Of a DNA stretch of 64,000 nucleotides, positions 19,901 to 28,740 are shown in pieces. The notes under the pieces were generated by a model that worked only from the letters and a program-made list of their open reading frames with translations, ran no database searches and was not told the DNA's origin. A program made the translations under genes and the position numbers. This DNA is from Setoptus koraiensis (taxonomy: Eukaryota > Arthropoda): NCBI GenBank assembly GCA_048013815.1, contig CM106586.1, forward strand, positions 10,664,001 to 10,728,000. The letters run 5' to 3'. The first letter of the stretch is position 1. Every line of letters begins with the position of its first letter.

Positions 19901-20186
19901 AGAACAACTCGAACGGATTGTCTTCGTTTACATTTATGCCAGATTTTTTCATTTTTTCCAATTGCCGCATCCTCTTCTTCCTGTGGGTACTGAAACCCAG
20001 CTCCTTTTTGTAGCACCATAGTACCGAAGGGCGAGTTTTGATATGAGACTTAGTTAATATGTGATATAATGTAACAACCTGGTCACGAGACCTCTCGCCA
20101 ACTATCACAAACAATCCTCTGTGCCCGGTGTTGATAGCATTTTCAGTCAATGTTCTAATCCTGTTGTCTATCTTTACTCGAACCAT
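16929..20186 (-). CDS. NAT10: RNA cytidine acetyltransferase NAT10/Kre33
   Basis: Intronless 1,085-residue nucleolar enzyme that makes N4-acetylcytidine on 18S rRNA and tRNA and is needed for small-subunit assembly. Order of domains: N-terminal TcmA/DUF1726 region from MVRVKIDNRIRTLTENA; a RecA-like helicase part with the P-loop AARGRGKSAALG near residue 280 and the DEAAAIPLPIVKSFLG box near 385; a GNAT acetyltransferase part with VVRIATNPNYQKMGYGSRAL near 613; an acidic, Lys-rich insert near 650-690; a tRNA-binding C-terminal domain; and a strongly basic tail suited to nucleolar targeting. Length is close to human NAT10 (1,025). An E-box lies about 90 bases upstream. Confidence 0.96.
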   Translation of the reverse strand: MVRVKIDNRIRTLTENAINTGHRGLFVIVGERSRDQVVTLYHILTKSHIKTRPSVLWCYKKELGFSTHRKKRMRQLEKMKKSGINVNEDNPFELFLAAANVRWCYYNETHRILGQTFGMVVLQDFEAMQPNILARTIETVEGGGLVIILLNTLNSLRQLYTMSMDVHARYRTESHQDVVSRFNERFILSLMDCKTSCIIDDKFNILPICSHILDLKLEPKQDFSATNPELLKLRESIANKQPLESLVALCKTVDQANAVIKFTEALSKKTVRSTISLTAARGRGKSAALGLSIASAIAHGFSNIYVTSPTPENLHTLFEFVIKGLEAVHLTEHHDYNVIRSLDQDHNKAIIRINVFKDHNQTIQYIDPIEASQNKLSIQLANLFVIDEAAAIPLPIVKSFLGCHLVFLSSTVNGYEGTGRSLSLKLLNQLRQNTATSNSSDQLMSSRLLNELVLEEPIRYRANDPVEKWLNSLLCLDATICELPWHSGCPVPDDCQLYYINRDTLFSYHKSSEEFLHHLMALYVASHYKNTPNDLQMISDAPAHHLFCLLAPSKKKTQLPEVLCFVQICLEGEISRESIMNSLVRGKRPAAGDLIPWTISRQFNDDNFASLSGARVVRIATNPNYQKMGYGSRALQLIQDYYAGKCDVTLDEQTDKMDLSESEQNEKKSKKKDHNHSSNGLAQEAEVDNDSAEDGDDTKFEPRTDLPPLLMSLDERKAEKLDYMGVSFGLTQELFKFWKRNGYVPVYLRQTASDLTGEHSCIMLKRLGIDEDEALEATDNVNSELKERQPEDWLSAFYEEFRNDFFEFLVHQFREFSPNLSLGILRSKSTKKSPDASELTREELRRFFLTPRKLGILDLYSRSLSDYHQIVPLLLRISKLYFLDWLPSSVDLSAVQACILLCMGVQGRNVDQTARVLSLEATQVLGLFNRAIRKITTYLRSIEERAIEKELESVLPTQKELPDLEPLRQSLADELNQAARKINKDNKKEIKKASKLTAKYFENFTIKDDDHEWDKALKSNPGKSIISVPKKKVDNEVSALVGDAPIDKVNLKSKIKRKIHKKIDKKSKHTSIREKKKFKKKIKKT

Positions 20187-20839
20187 TGAGACTGTGAATC
20201 TAGATTGTCGGTTTCACTGAATGTTGAATATTTTCTTGCACAATTTGATCGAAAAGGATAAGTTTATTTCATTGCACGTGTCAGTCGAATGAAGAAGTCG
20301 GCATTTGGAAACGATCAACGTGTTTATGTCGAGAAAATGCAGACCTAACATGCTTTAAGCTGAGCTCCAGCGCCAAATACAAACACGAAATACAGACTTT
20401 CTTCAACAGTTGCCCTCGACAACGGATAAAGTGACAAACTTGATTATGAGACGATCAATGGTCCCTCATAAACTCTTTATTCAGTTCCAAATACACTGTG
20501 ACTTGATTAGTTGATGGTTTCTAGCCACGATGTGCCTAGAAATGTACGAAAATAGTTATTGGAGGTAATAGATATTACCACATAATACATATTACATTAT
20601 CATATGTAATCGAAGAATTCATTTTACAGTTGTGGTGTGTAGAGCTTAATTATAGCTCTAATAGTTTCAAATCTACATCATACAGATAGATTATCAGAGT
20701 ATTTCATAAACAGTATATAGATATGTATGGCAATGATTGCGCGGCGGGATCTTCTGCGGAGTAACTTTACCAATCTATTATATTGGTATCAAATTCTTTA
20801 CATCTTAAAAATTATTCTTGGGGTCCGATGGGCCATGAA
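20187..20839. other. Upstream region of NAT10
   Basis: AT-rich spacer between two minus-strand genes. It contains a CACGTG E-box at 20275-20280. No gene is supported. Confidence 0.45.
20275..20280. promoter_or_regulatory. CACGTG E-box upstream of NAT10
   Basis: Palindromic CACGTG about 90 bases upstream of the NAT10 start codon. Myc/Max-type factors bind this word and often control ribosome-biogenesis genes. A single hexamer is weak evidence. Confidence 0.3.
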
Positions 20840-21205
20840 TTAAAAATCGCAATCGAGATCGGTCGCAGCCAAGAGAGAATTTTTCTTGGAGCTAACCCTC
20901 ATGTCATCATGATTCTTCGGAACCCTGAGGGGCGTTCGGTCAAAACTCGATGGAGATCTTGGGTCGCAATGTAAATTTACAAGATTTTTTGGTGTCTTTG
21001 CGCTGTCTTGATTGTTTGAAATTTTATCCATGCTGATCATGCTATCTTCAAATTTTTTACCATTGTCGCGTGAATAATCTTTTGAAGTTAGCTCGTCACT
21101 AGAGATGGAATCATATTCCAACGGTTTCTTATCCTCGCTCGAACAAGATGGGCCGTCGTTACCTCCAATGTATTTCTCATATAATCTCGTAATATTTTGT
21201 CCCAT
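20840..21205 (-). CDS. CDCA3/Tome-1-like small protein
   Basis: A 121-residue, hydrophilic, Ser/Asp/Lys-rich protein. It starts MGQNITRLY, so Gly2 could be myristoylated. Near residue 78-95 it carries DPRSPSSFDRTPLRV, which matches the DPRSPxxxxxRTPxxV signature of CDCA3/Tome-1, an SCF-linked mitotic entry regulator and APC/C substrate. No other domain is visible. A single ATG-to-stop exon. The family call depends on this one short motif. Confidence 0.5.
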   Translation of the reverse strand: MGQNITRLYEKYIGGNDGPSCSSEDKKPLEYDSISSDELTSKDYSRDNGKKFEDSMISMDKISNNQDSAKTPKNLVNLHCDPRSPSSFDRTPLRVPKNHDDMRVSSKKNSLLAATDLDCDF

Positions 21206-21713
21206 GTCTGTTCTTTTTGACCAGTTAGCTATCGATAATTGATTTGTTGAAATAGAGGAACGATCTTCATCGATTGAGGAATTAATAAATCGATAATCAC
21301 GTCTTTTAAGAGTGCAAAATTGACCAGTTGATCCATAACAACATCAACAACGACAACCGTTTTTCTGCGCGTGCTTATCCCCCTTTACACTGTAGCACAC
21401 ATAGAGCCGTGGTTTCAGCAGCTTCTCTGTTCAACACACATTTGGATCCTTCACGGTGTCCTTCAGATAACTAGGTATACTGTGAAGATGACCAATCATT
21501 TTATAAATAATTTCGACGTACAGTAAATGTAAAGAATTTATTGTTAATTGGTGTATAATTACAAATTATCTAACAAATTTACAAATTGTTCAACAACATC
21601 CACGACAGCTCTTGTAGAACGTTTGATCACATTAGATTCAGGCAGCTATTATTATTTAGATTGTAGCCTCCTCGATGAGTTCATTTACAATCAGTTGATC
21701 AAAATTTTGTTGA
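21206..21713. other. Spacer between CDCA3-like gene and GPCR
   Basis: AT-rich. Holds the CDCA3-like promoter and the GPCR 3' end. Nothing else seen. Confidence 0.45.
21537..21542 (-). terminator. Poly(A) signal of GPCR gene
   Basis: AATAAA on the minus strand, about 170 bases after the stop codon. Confidence 0.5.
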
Positions 21714-24700
21714 TCAAACGTTAGCTTGACCATTAGATATCATGGAGGTAAAGTTACTGTTAGGTTTAAGATCGATTATGCTAACTGCTTCACTTATGTC
21801 CATGTTATTGTTATCGTCTTCAGGCTTAACTTCGTGCGTTAAAATTTCTTGAGTGTTGTTCCTAACAAAAGGTTCATTTATTATAACTAATTGATTGGCC
21901 GAAATAACATCCTCTACCAATTCTCTTCTCTTCCCTGTATCGAATTGTTGCCTAGCTCTTTGCTTGTTCCTCAGATCATCCTCCTTGTTTGGTCTTTGTA
22001 TTAGCGGTTTCCGTTTTTGCGCATCGCCGGGTGCACTGAGCACGATTGTGGTATTTGTTGATCGACCGCTATAACTACCAATAGTAGTGCTCTTGCTGTT
22101 ATATGACCGATCTGTAATCTTTTTATGAGCTTGTTGATTGTAATGTGTGGCACTATTCCTAGCTCTATCTGCATTTTTGAGATTTCGAGTTGATCTCAAA
22201 CCTGGACAAAAGAGCAACATAAATGTTCTTCGATACTTCTGAGATAGAAAACTGTACAGAACAAAGTTTCCAGCAGCATTTACCGCCATTAGAAAGTTGA
22301 ATATATTTCCAAAGGCGAGTACCAGCGCATGCTCATTAGTATTAGGCTCTGGGGCATTGACGGAGGTATAAATGATCATGGCGGCCGAAGGTATTTGACA
22401 AACTAAAAATAATATTACCACAGCAATCAACATTATTGTTATCCGTCTTTCTTGTTTAGATGACGCCAGCGCTTGATTCTGCTGTTGCCTCTGTTGTTGA
22501 GCTGGACCTCTTGGATTATTCACAGGGCTCTTTGGAGTCGCAGCAGGAGATGAGTCCCTGGAACTGCACGAAATATTCGGCTTTTCCTTGAGTTCTAACT
22601 GATCCTTATCAGTGTTCTCGCTCACGGGTACACTATCCACATCGCAGTCAGCCTTGACGCCAAGTAAAGGTACCTGTTTACATGTGACTACAGAGCTAGA
22701 AGATTCGGAGTTTGAGACTTGAGGCGACAGATCTTTGAATTCGCGCTCAGTTGGTGAGATCAAGTTTTCTCTGACAGTTTTTTTCTGGAAATCGGGTTGT
22801 TGCAGCGCACTGAACACAACCTTGGTATCAGTGGCGTCATTTTCTGTATTTAAAGATTTCTCAGCATCTAAGTGTGGTACTGATTTTCTTTTTGAGATAG
22901 ATAGTCTCTGAAATACCTTCATCATGAAGTTCACTTTCACGTTCGGAATGAATTTAGTACCAATATAAGATTTGCCACTCTCAGGATTGGTGTTCCCGGT
23001 CGATAGAACTTCAAGGTGCGACTGCTGATCATCGAATTGTATAGATGACTTTTCCAACATCTCGGGAGGGTGTTTCGTATCATTGTGCAGTTCTTCACAG
23101 GAACAATTCGGTTGACCACCTGTGGTATCTGTGTGCGGTGTCTGATTATAAATACGGCCATGGTTGAGTTTTTTAGAAACTTTGCTCGGTTGATTAGTCA
23201 TCTTACTGCGCTGTTTTCGTGATTGATGCACAGATTTGATTAGATACCCATTGAAAAACATGAGTGATATGAAGGGAATGAAATAGAAAATCACAGCAGT
23301 TGACCAATAATAGCAGGTTTTGTAAGTTTCGTTTTCACCAAACTCGGAGTAGTCTAAAGCTAATGTTATTCCATCATCTAATGATGTATTGCTCCGTCCT
23401 GGATTGTTCAGATCATTAGTAGAATTATTATCATATTTCAAACTCGTCACTGCATCAGAATTTTGTCTATTACGGTTATCGTCAATTGTTTCAATAAAGT
23501 GGTCATGATTGCTTGCATCATGTTTAGAATCTTCTGGATTAATAGTTTTATTTAACACTGTTTGATCACGTGTATTCTCGTCGAAGAGACCAATATGTGG
23601 GCTTGATGCTGATAGTACTGACTGCATGACAGATGATTGAGCTATTGATTGAGATATGGCATTCTTGGCCTCAAGACTATAGTCAGATGAGTTTGTCAGC
23701 GACAAATCTGTCGTGGGTGGATAACCGGAAGAACCTTCAATCTCAAAAGTTGCCAGTGTCGTCATGTTTGCTAAAGTGATAGATCTCGATGTTGTCGTGG
23801 CCTCCGTGGCCGGTCTTCGCTCTACCACACGCCATTCAAAAGGCACAGGCGAAGCGAATGCTATTCCAAATATAAATACACCGGCTATGAGTGCCTTAGC
23901 TCGTGCTTCAGTGCACCAAACTTTTCCCTGAATTGGATAGCGAACAGCGATATAACGCTCAATAGTAAAAGTGACTGTCAACCATACTGATGTGTTGGAA
24001 CAGGAATCTGTGAGCATCATGAGGAATGGTTTCATAGCCCAATAAGCATGATATTTTTTGTTAGCCATGTTTGGGTAGTGAGATAAACCCAATACAAACG
24101 TCAACACCAAATAAAGCATGTCCACGAAAGCTAGAGCGGCTAAGTAAAGATTTGTTGTCGATCGCATACGCCGTCTTGTCATAATAATCATAGTGATAGA
24201 GTTACCAAATAGACCCACGATCATCAATATAGGAACAAGTACGCGTTGTATCCAGAATCTAGAACGATCCCTGAATGAGACATATAGTGGGTCGAGATTA
24301 TTTGCCGGGTCCTTAGACGGTTTGATAGAACTATTTGTGCTGGAGGACGAATTCTTTGCCTGGTCTGTATAGAGAGAATGGTTATTGGCTGATGTGTAGA
24401 TTCCTTCATTCTGGTCTGAGGCATCTTGGATAGAATCGCCAGTTTCTTTCTTTTTGTTGGCACTGAGATCATTGAGATTTTGTACCGTCTGATGCCTTCT
24501 CCGTCTACTTAGCGTCATCTCGCTTGAGTGAGGCGAAGTTATTGAGCTCATTTGTTCTAACTTTGTTTGTGAATGTGATCTCCTAGTTATGTAAGAGACT
24601 GATTGAGTATTATCTATCTCGGCCTCTTGTTTGTGAGTCGTCTGACTAGGGATTTGATATTCTATGAACTTTTGAGGGTAACTATTTTCACTCGAAACAT

Positions 24701-25832
24701 TGATCGATTGATTTTTTGATTGGATGTTACTCTTCAAAGGCAGTAAGCTAGGCACTTGACTTGCACTATCTGAACGGTTACCTGAGTCTTCTAATGGATC
24801 TGCTAAGTTAAATCGTTCGCTCAAATCAGTAGCACTTATAATAAAACCATTTGGCATAACTAAATGAGTGAGGCTCACTGGAAAATTCTTATCACTTTGA
24901 GATCTACTTTTGGTCTGAAAAATCGAGTGTCTTCCATGATAGGAAATACTTGGTGACGGTGTTTCAGGTCTTGATTTATTTTGTATCTTTTTAATTGTGG
25001 TGGGAAGATAGATTGAATTGTGTAATAAATTATCGCTTGAATGAGAGTGTTGTTGAAGTGATTCTTCCATTTTAGCTGGCGAACCTGAAACGGATTTCCT
25101 ATTTAATACTGATGAAATACTTTGATCCGATGAACTTGCTAATGACGCGAAGTTATTTTGGTCATAGCTAAACGGCACATCATTAGGAAAGTACCTTGTT
25201 GAGCTACTAAAGAAACGAGGTAGACGCCGATTGAACTCATGTTGTGCATTGTTTCCATATTCAATATGGTTTTTTGAGGGTTGATTATGTCTAATAGTCG
25301 ATGGATCATTTTGATGATGGTATTTTTTTCTCTTTGATGTTGATAGGTTTGATTTATAATCATTTTTGAATGATTCAATGATGCCTTTAATATGGAAATG
25401 CCGATGTTTAGATAATCTAACGGAATCTTGAGGAAGGGCTTGACATTCAATCAATAGTATGGAAAAGATAAATATGAGCACCAACAATAGTGCAATGATT
25501 TTTAATTTAAGGGAGCTTGATATTACTGTTGCACATTCTCTGGGGGCGCTCTTTTCTTCATTTATACAATAAATAGTTCTATTTATTGTATTGAGATCAC
25601 AAAAGGTGTTGCACGATAGTTGTTTGTTTTTTAAGTTAGCTGTCTCATGAGTTGGTTGTAGGCACAAATGAGAAACTACTTCCTCTTTCACTTTTGAAGA
25701 CTTTTGTTTGCGTTGCTTGTGTAGGAATACGAATATTCTATTTGATATCATCTCGATGAATGGATTGATGGTCCCTATAGTGGACTTCATCAGCATGCAA
25801 TTGGCTTTCACACTGCTGTGATAGATATCCAT
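21714..25832 (-). CDS. Class A (rhodopsin-like) peptide-type GPCR with giant loops
   Basis: Intronless, 1,372 residues. Seven helices are visible: TM1 about 525-548 (GLFGNSITMIIM), TM2 (NLYLAALAFVDMLYLVL), TM3 ending in ERYIAVRYP (the E/DRY motif), TM4 (AGVFIFGIAFASPVPFEW), TM5 about 840-862 (FYFIPFISLMFFNGYLI), TM6 about 1127-1150 (ITIMLIAVVILFLVCQIPS) and TM7 (NFLMAVNAAGNFVLYSF), where the NPxxY motif reads AGNFVLY. These features fit the FMRFamide/myosuppressin-like peptide receptors of invertebrates; the ligand is unknown. Unusual parts: an N-terminus of more than 500 polar residues with one hydrophobic stretch near 110-130 that could be an internal signal sequence, a second extracellular loop of about 165 residues, a third cytoplasmic loop of about 265, and a 180-residue tail. 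The true start may lie further in if an upstream exon exists. Confidence 0.85.
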   Translation of the reverse strand: MDIYHSSVKANCMLMKSTIGTINPFIEMISNRIFVFLHKQRKQKSSKVKEEVVSHLCLQPTHETANLKNKQLSCNTFCDLNTINRTIYCINEEKSAPRECATVISSSLKLKIIALLLVLIFIFSILLIECQALPQDSVRLSKHRHFHIKGIIESFKNDYKSNLSTSKRKKYHHQNDPSTIRHNQPSKNHIEYGNNAQHEFNRRLPRFFSSSTRYFPNDVPFSYDQNNFASLASSSDQSISSVLNRKSVSGSPAKMEESLQQHSHSSDNLLHNSIYLPTTIKKIQNKSRPETPSPSISYHGRHSIFQTKSRSQSDKNFPVSLTHLVMPNGFIISATDLSERFNLADPLEDSGNRSDSASQVPSLLPLKSNIQSKNQSINVSSENSYPQKFIEYQIPSQTTHKQEAEIDNTQSVSYITRRSHSQTKLEQMSSITSPHSSEMTLSRRRRHQTVQNLNDLSANKKKETGDSIQDASDQNEGIYTSANNHSLYTDQAKNSSSSTNSSIKPSKDPANNLDPLYVSFRDRSRFWIQRVLVPILMIVGLFGNSITMIIMTRRRMRSTTNLYLAALAFVDMLYLVLTFVLGLSHYPNMANKKYHAYWAMKPFLMMLTDSCSNTSVWLTVTFTIERYIAVRYPIQGKVWCTEARAKALIAGVFIFGIAFASPVPFEWRVVERRPATEATTTSRSITLANMTTLATFEIEGSSGYPPTTDLSLTNSSDYSLEAKNAISQSIAQSSVMQSVLSASSPHIGLFDENTRDQTVLNKTINPEDSKHDASNHDHFIETIDDNRNRQNSDAVTSLKYDNNSTNDLNNPGRSNTSLDDGITLALDYSEFGENETYKTCYYWSTAVIFYFIPFISLMFFNGYLIKSVHQSRKQRSKMTNQPSKVSKKLNHGRIYNQTPHTDTTGGQPNCSCEELHNDTKHPPEMLEKSSIQFDDQQSHLEVLSTGNTNPESGKSYIGTKFIPNVKVNFMMKVFQRLSISKRKSVPHLDAEKSLNTENDATDTKVVFSALQQPDFQKKTVRENLISPTEREFKDLSPQVSNSESSSSVVTCKQVPLLGVKADCDVDSVPVSENTDKDQLELKEKPNISCSSRDSSPAATPKSPVNNPRGPAQQQRQQQNQALASSKQERRITIMLIAVVILFLVCQIPSAAMIIYTSVNAPEPNTNEHALVLAFGNIFNFLMAVNAAGNFVLYSFLSQKYRRTFMLLFCPGLRSTRNLKNADRARNSATHYNQQAHKKITDRSYNSKSTTIGSYSGRSTNTTIVLSAPGDAQKRKPLIQRPNKEDDLRNKQRARQQFDTGKRRELVEDVISANQLVIINEPFVRNNTQEILTHEVKPEDDNNNMDISEAVSIIDLKPNSNFTSMISNGQANV

Positions 25833-26440
25833 ATATTACAATGTCATCATGGATAGACATGAAATAGACAATGAATGATTTATGACACGGTGTTAAGAGA
25901 GTGCGCATATCATATTGAGATGATACACATATTATGAAACAATCAATCAGTTTGAGGCTCAAATAAGTAGCCTTGTTGAATCCACACCTAAACGGTGTTT
26001 ATGTGTATGGCTTTGACGAAGGAAGATTTTGACAACCGGTTGAATGTGATAGTTATGGTACAAGCAGTTGTTCCATGATTGCGTGTGCATGATAGTGGCA
26101 ACAGTTGTTGTGATGATGAGAGTTCAAATTCATTATAGGTAGAATATTCAAAAGTTGTTTGTTTGTAACAGCAAAGATGTTTGTCTCTTCTTTTGTTGTT
26201 TCAAAGTCATTGATGATTTTCCTTGTTGCTGATGAATAGTTTGATTAGCGATGTGTGACGTCACTTGTAGCAATCGGAGGTGTATGAAATGAGTTGACTG
26301 ACGCCAAAGGTTAGGGTACCCTGTATTGCACAAGGCCCAATGTTGCAACATACAATTGCTTTGTTTGCTAGATATGGTTGTTGTGGTTGTTTAACGCCTA
26401 ATTGATTGCTAATCTCGATTGTTGTTGATGGTGATAGTGA

Positions 26441-26533
<93 letters not shown>

Positions 26534-26542
26534 CGTTGTTGT
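26441..26542. repeat. (GTT)n microsatellite
   Basis: About 102 bases, roughly 33 units, with one GTC interruption near the right end. On the minus strand it reads (AAC)n, upstream of the GPCR. Confidence 0.97.
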
Positions 26543-26866
26543 GCTACTGTGGCCGCCTATGTGTGCATTTCTGATGAGTTGAGTTCACAATGAGTACATC
26601 CAAACTAGATGAGCTATTTCTTTGCTGGCTCGATGGCAAGCACAGATATGATAGTAGCGGCTTACGAGAGATAGAGCCTCATTTTGTATTCGTTGGCTTG
26701 ATTTGCTCTCGACAGAATGTTGCCTCCCTCTTTGTTTGTGTGAGTGTGTGTGAGCGTTACGTATTCCATCTACGAGCTGCAATGATGATGAAATGACTAA
26801 TTGGTCTGGTCGATGATGATAGCAATGATCGTCAGCAGCGGCAACATTGATGTTGATACTTTTGTG

Positions 26867-26915
26867 TGTAAATATTGTAAATATTGTCAATATTGCTCTC
26901 GCTCTATTGTAAATA
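26867..26915. promoter_or_regulatory. Cluster of three TGTAAATA words
   Basis: Exact copies at 26867-26874, 26876-26883 and 26908-26915. As DNA the reverse complement TATTTACA fits a forkhead site; as + strand RNA, UGUAAAUA is a Pumilio-type site. Which, if either, applies is unknown. Confidence 0.3.
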
Positions 26916-28710
26916 TGTTTTTGGGGATTTTTAAGTTCGCCCAGTTGTCATTCTAGCAATTCAACTACCGGCTAATTAGGTAGTTGAACTCATTTGGTCT
27001 TGTGTCGAGACTCACAGGTGCCGAGTAACACGGAGAAACGTTTGTCCTGGTGTCTATGAATCACAGACTATGATCGCCCTTGCTGCCTGGCCGTTGTGTC
27101 CGAACAAAACCATTTGTTGCAATATCGCTGCCTGTGATTTGTGAGGAATGTGATTTATTGCGAATGAACAAAATAATTAATTAGTTAGTTGTGATGTCAT
27201 CGAGTCTATGCAAGAGGCTAATTAGTCGACAAATTTAAATTATTAGTTCACTTGTTTGGTTATTTTACTCTCTGATACTGTTGCATGCATATTAAATTTG
27301 CAAACGAGGATATGATTAACGAAATGATTGCGATGAAATCCCGACGAAAGCGAATTGTTGTCGAATGGCTCTCTAGTGTGACCAATAGTTCTATTGCTCG
27401 GGTGCCCGCGCCCCATTGTCTGCCTCAGGCTTGCTCCAGTACAAAATGCTGAATGATAGAATGAAATGACACAATTCTATTTTTTGATAAAAATCATTGT
27501 TCCGCCATCTTTGTTCTCCAGATTTTACGCACACACACGCACACTCTATTGTTCTAGCATTGTGAGTGGCGCTGGCTGCGGTTATCGCTATTATGGTCGC
27601 ACCACGGCACACTGTTCACCAGTTGCAGATCTATAACTCGTTAGTTACATGAACATGGTATTCTCAAGTGGCGCAATTATAGTACTGCTAGCTGGCCGCA
27701 CACAATGAGCAAGCGAGTGTGAATGTGTCAAATGTGCACAGGCACGCACACACCATGGGCATCGAACTTTTGCAATCAATCGCAATCCGTTGCGCCAGTG
27801 CGCGCTCGCCCCCTCCCCGCCCCCCTGCTGCCCAGCACCAGCCCCAATGACGATGACGAGAGAGAATTCTCATGGCTCTGAAACGATTCAATGGCAGCCG
27901 TAGAACTAATGCGTGAGCATGCCGTGCTGACAATGGCCGGGGCGCATCCATTGTTTGAACTTGAAAAGTGGCGCGAATCTTGCCAACTTGACTCATCACT
28001 GGCCCCAACTTGCTGTCTCGGCGGAAGCCGCGGCCATGCCTGATGAGGACTTTTGATTGGTCGCAGCCAGTAGTCATTTTCATTGACAACCGGCGACATA
28101 CGAATCGCTACATAGAATAGCTGTTGCGTCATCGATAACAAGAGTCGCTGTCACCTCAGTATCCGGCTGAGATTTCGTTGCTGCTGTTTTGGTGACACCT
28201 CAAAGCGAATGTTACGCAAACATTTCAGCGCGTTGCGGCCGGGCACCATTTATGCCACACTTATGCGGAAATATGATGCATATATTGATGGTATGACGAC
28301 ATGGTAGTGATCAGCTCGGCGAGCGATGATTAATAGACTGACGTTCAACTGGCTGACGATCGAGCGCAAATTCACAAGTCTTTCGTGGTTGTTGTCGGCA
28401 TCGATCTCTGGATGCGACACGCCGACCAGCATTCGCAAATTCTTTTGGGTGGGAGCTTTCGCACGTCATCGTGCCGTGTACTTTTTTCGGCCAGCACGAG
28501 CTGATCGTGACGATACCCTGATATCTGGTAGCAACGGGCAAAAGCCAAGCCACAAACAAGGTGGAGCCTGCAAACAGCTCGCTGAGCGGCATTATATGGC
28601 CCGGGCCCGGGCTCGGGCCGGTCACGCTGTTGGCCTGGCGATGATGGGCAATGTTTGCATTGTTGCGCCAATTAGTCCAGCCAACCAGTCTAGCTAACTC
28701 GGCAGCAACA

Positions 28711-28740
28711 GCGAGAGAGAGCGAGAGAGAGAGAGAGAGG
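28711..28740. repeat. (GA)n microsatellite
   Basis: Imperfect GA repeat with two GC interruptions, about 30 bases. Confidence 0.9.

Larger units (their letters stand above)
25833..27640. other. AT-rich flank upstream of the GPCR, no gene
   Basis: Probable promoter side of the GPCR gene. Holds a (GTT)n microsatellite and a cluster of TGTAAATA words. Open frames are short, on both strands and without domains. Confidence 0.5.
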
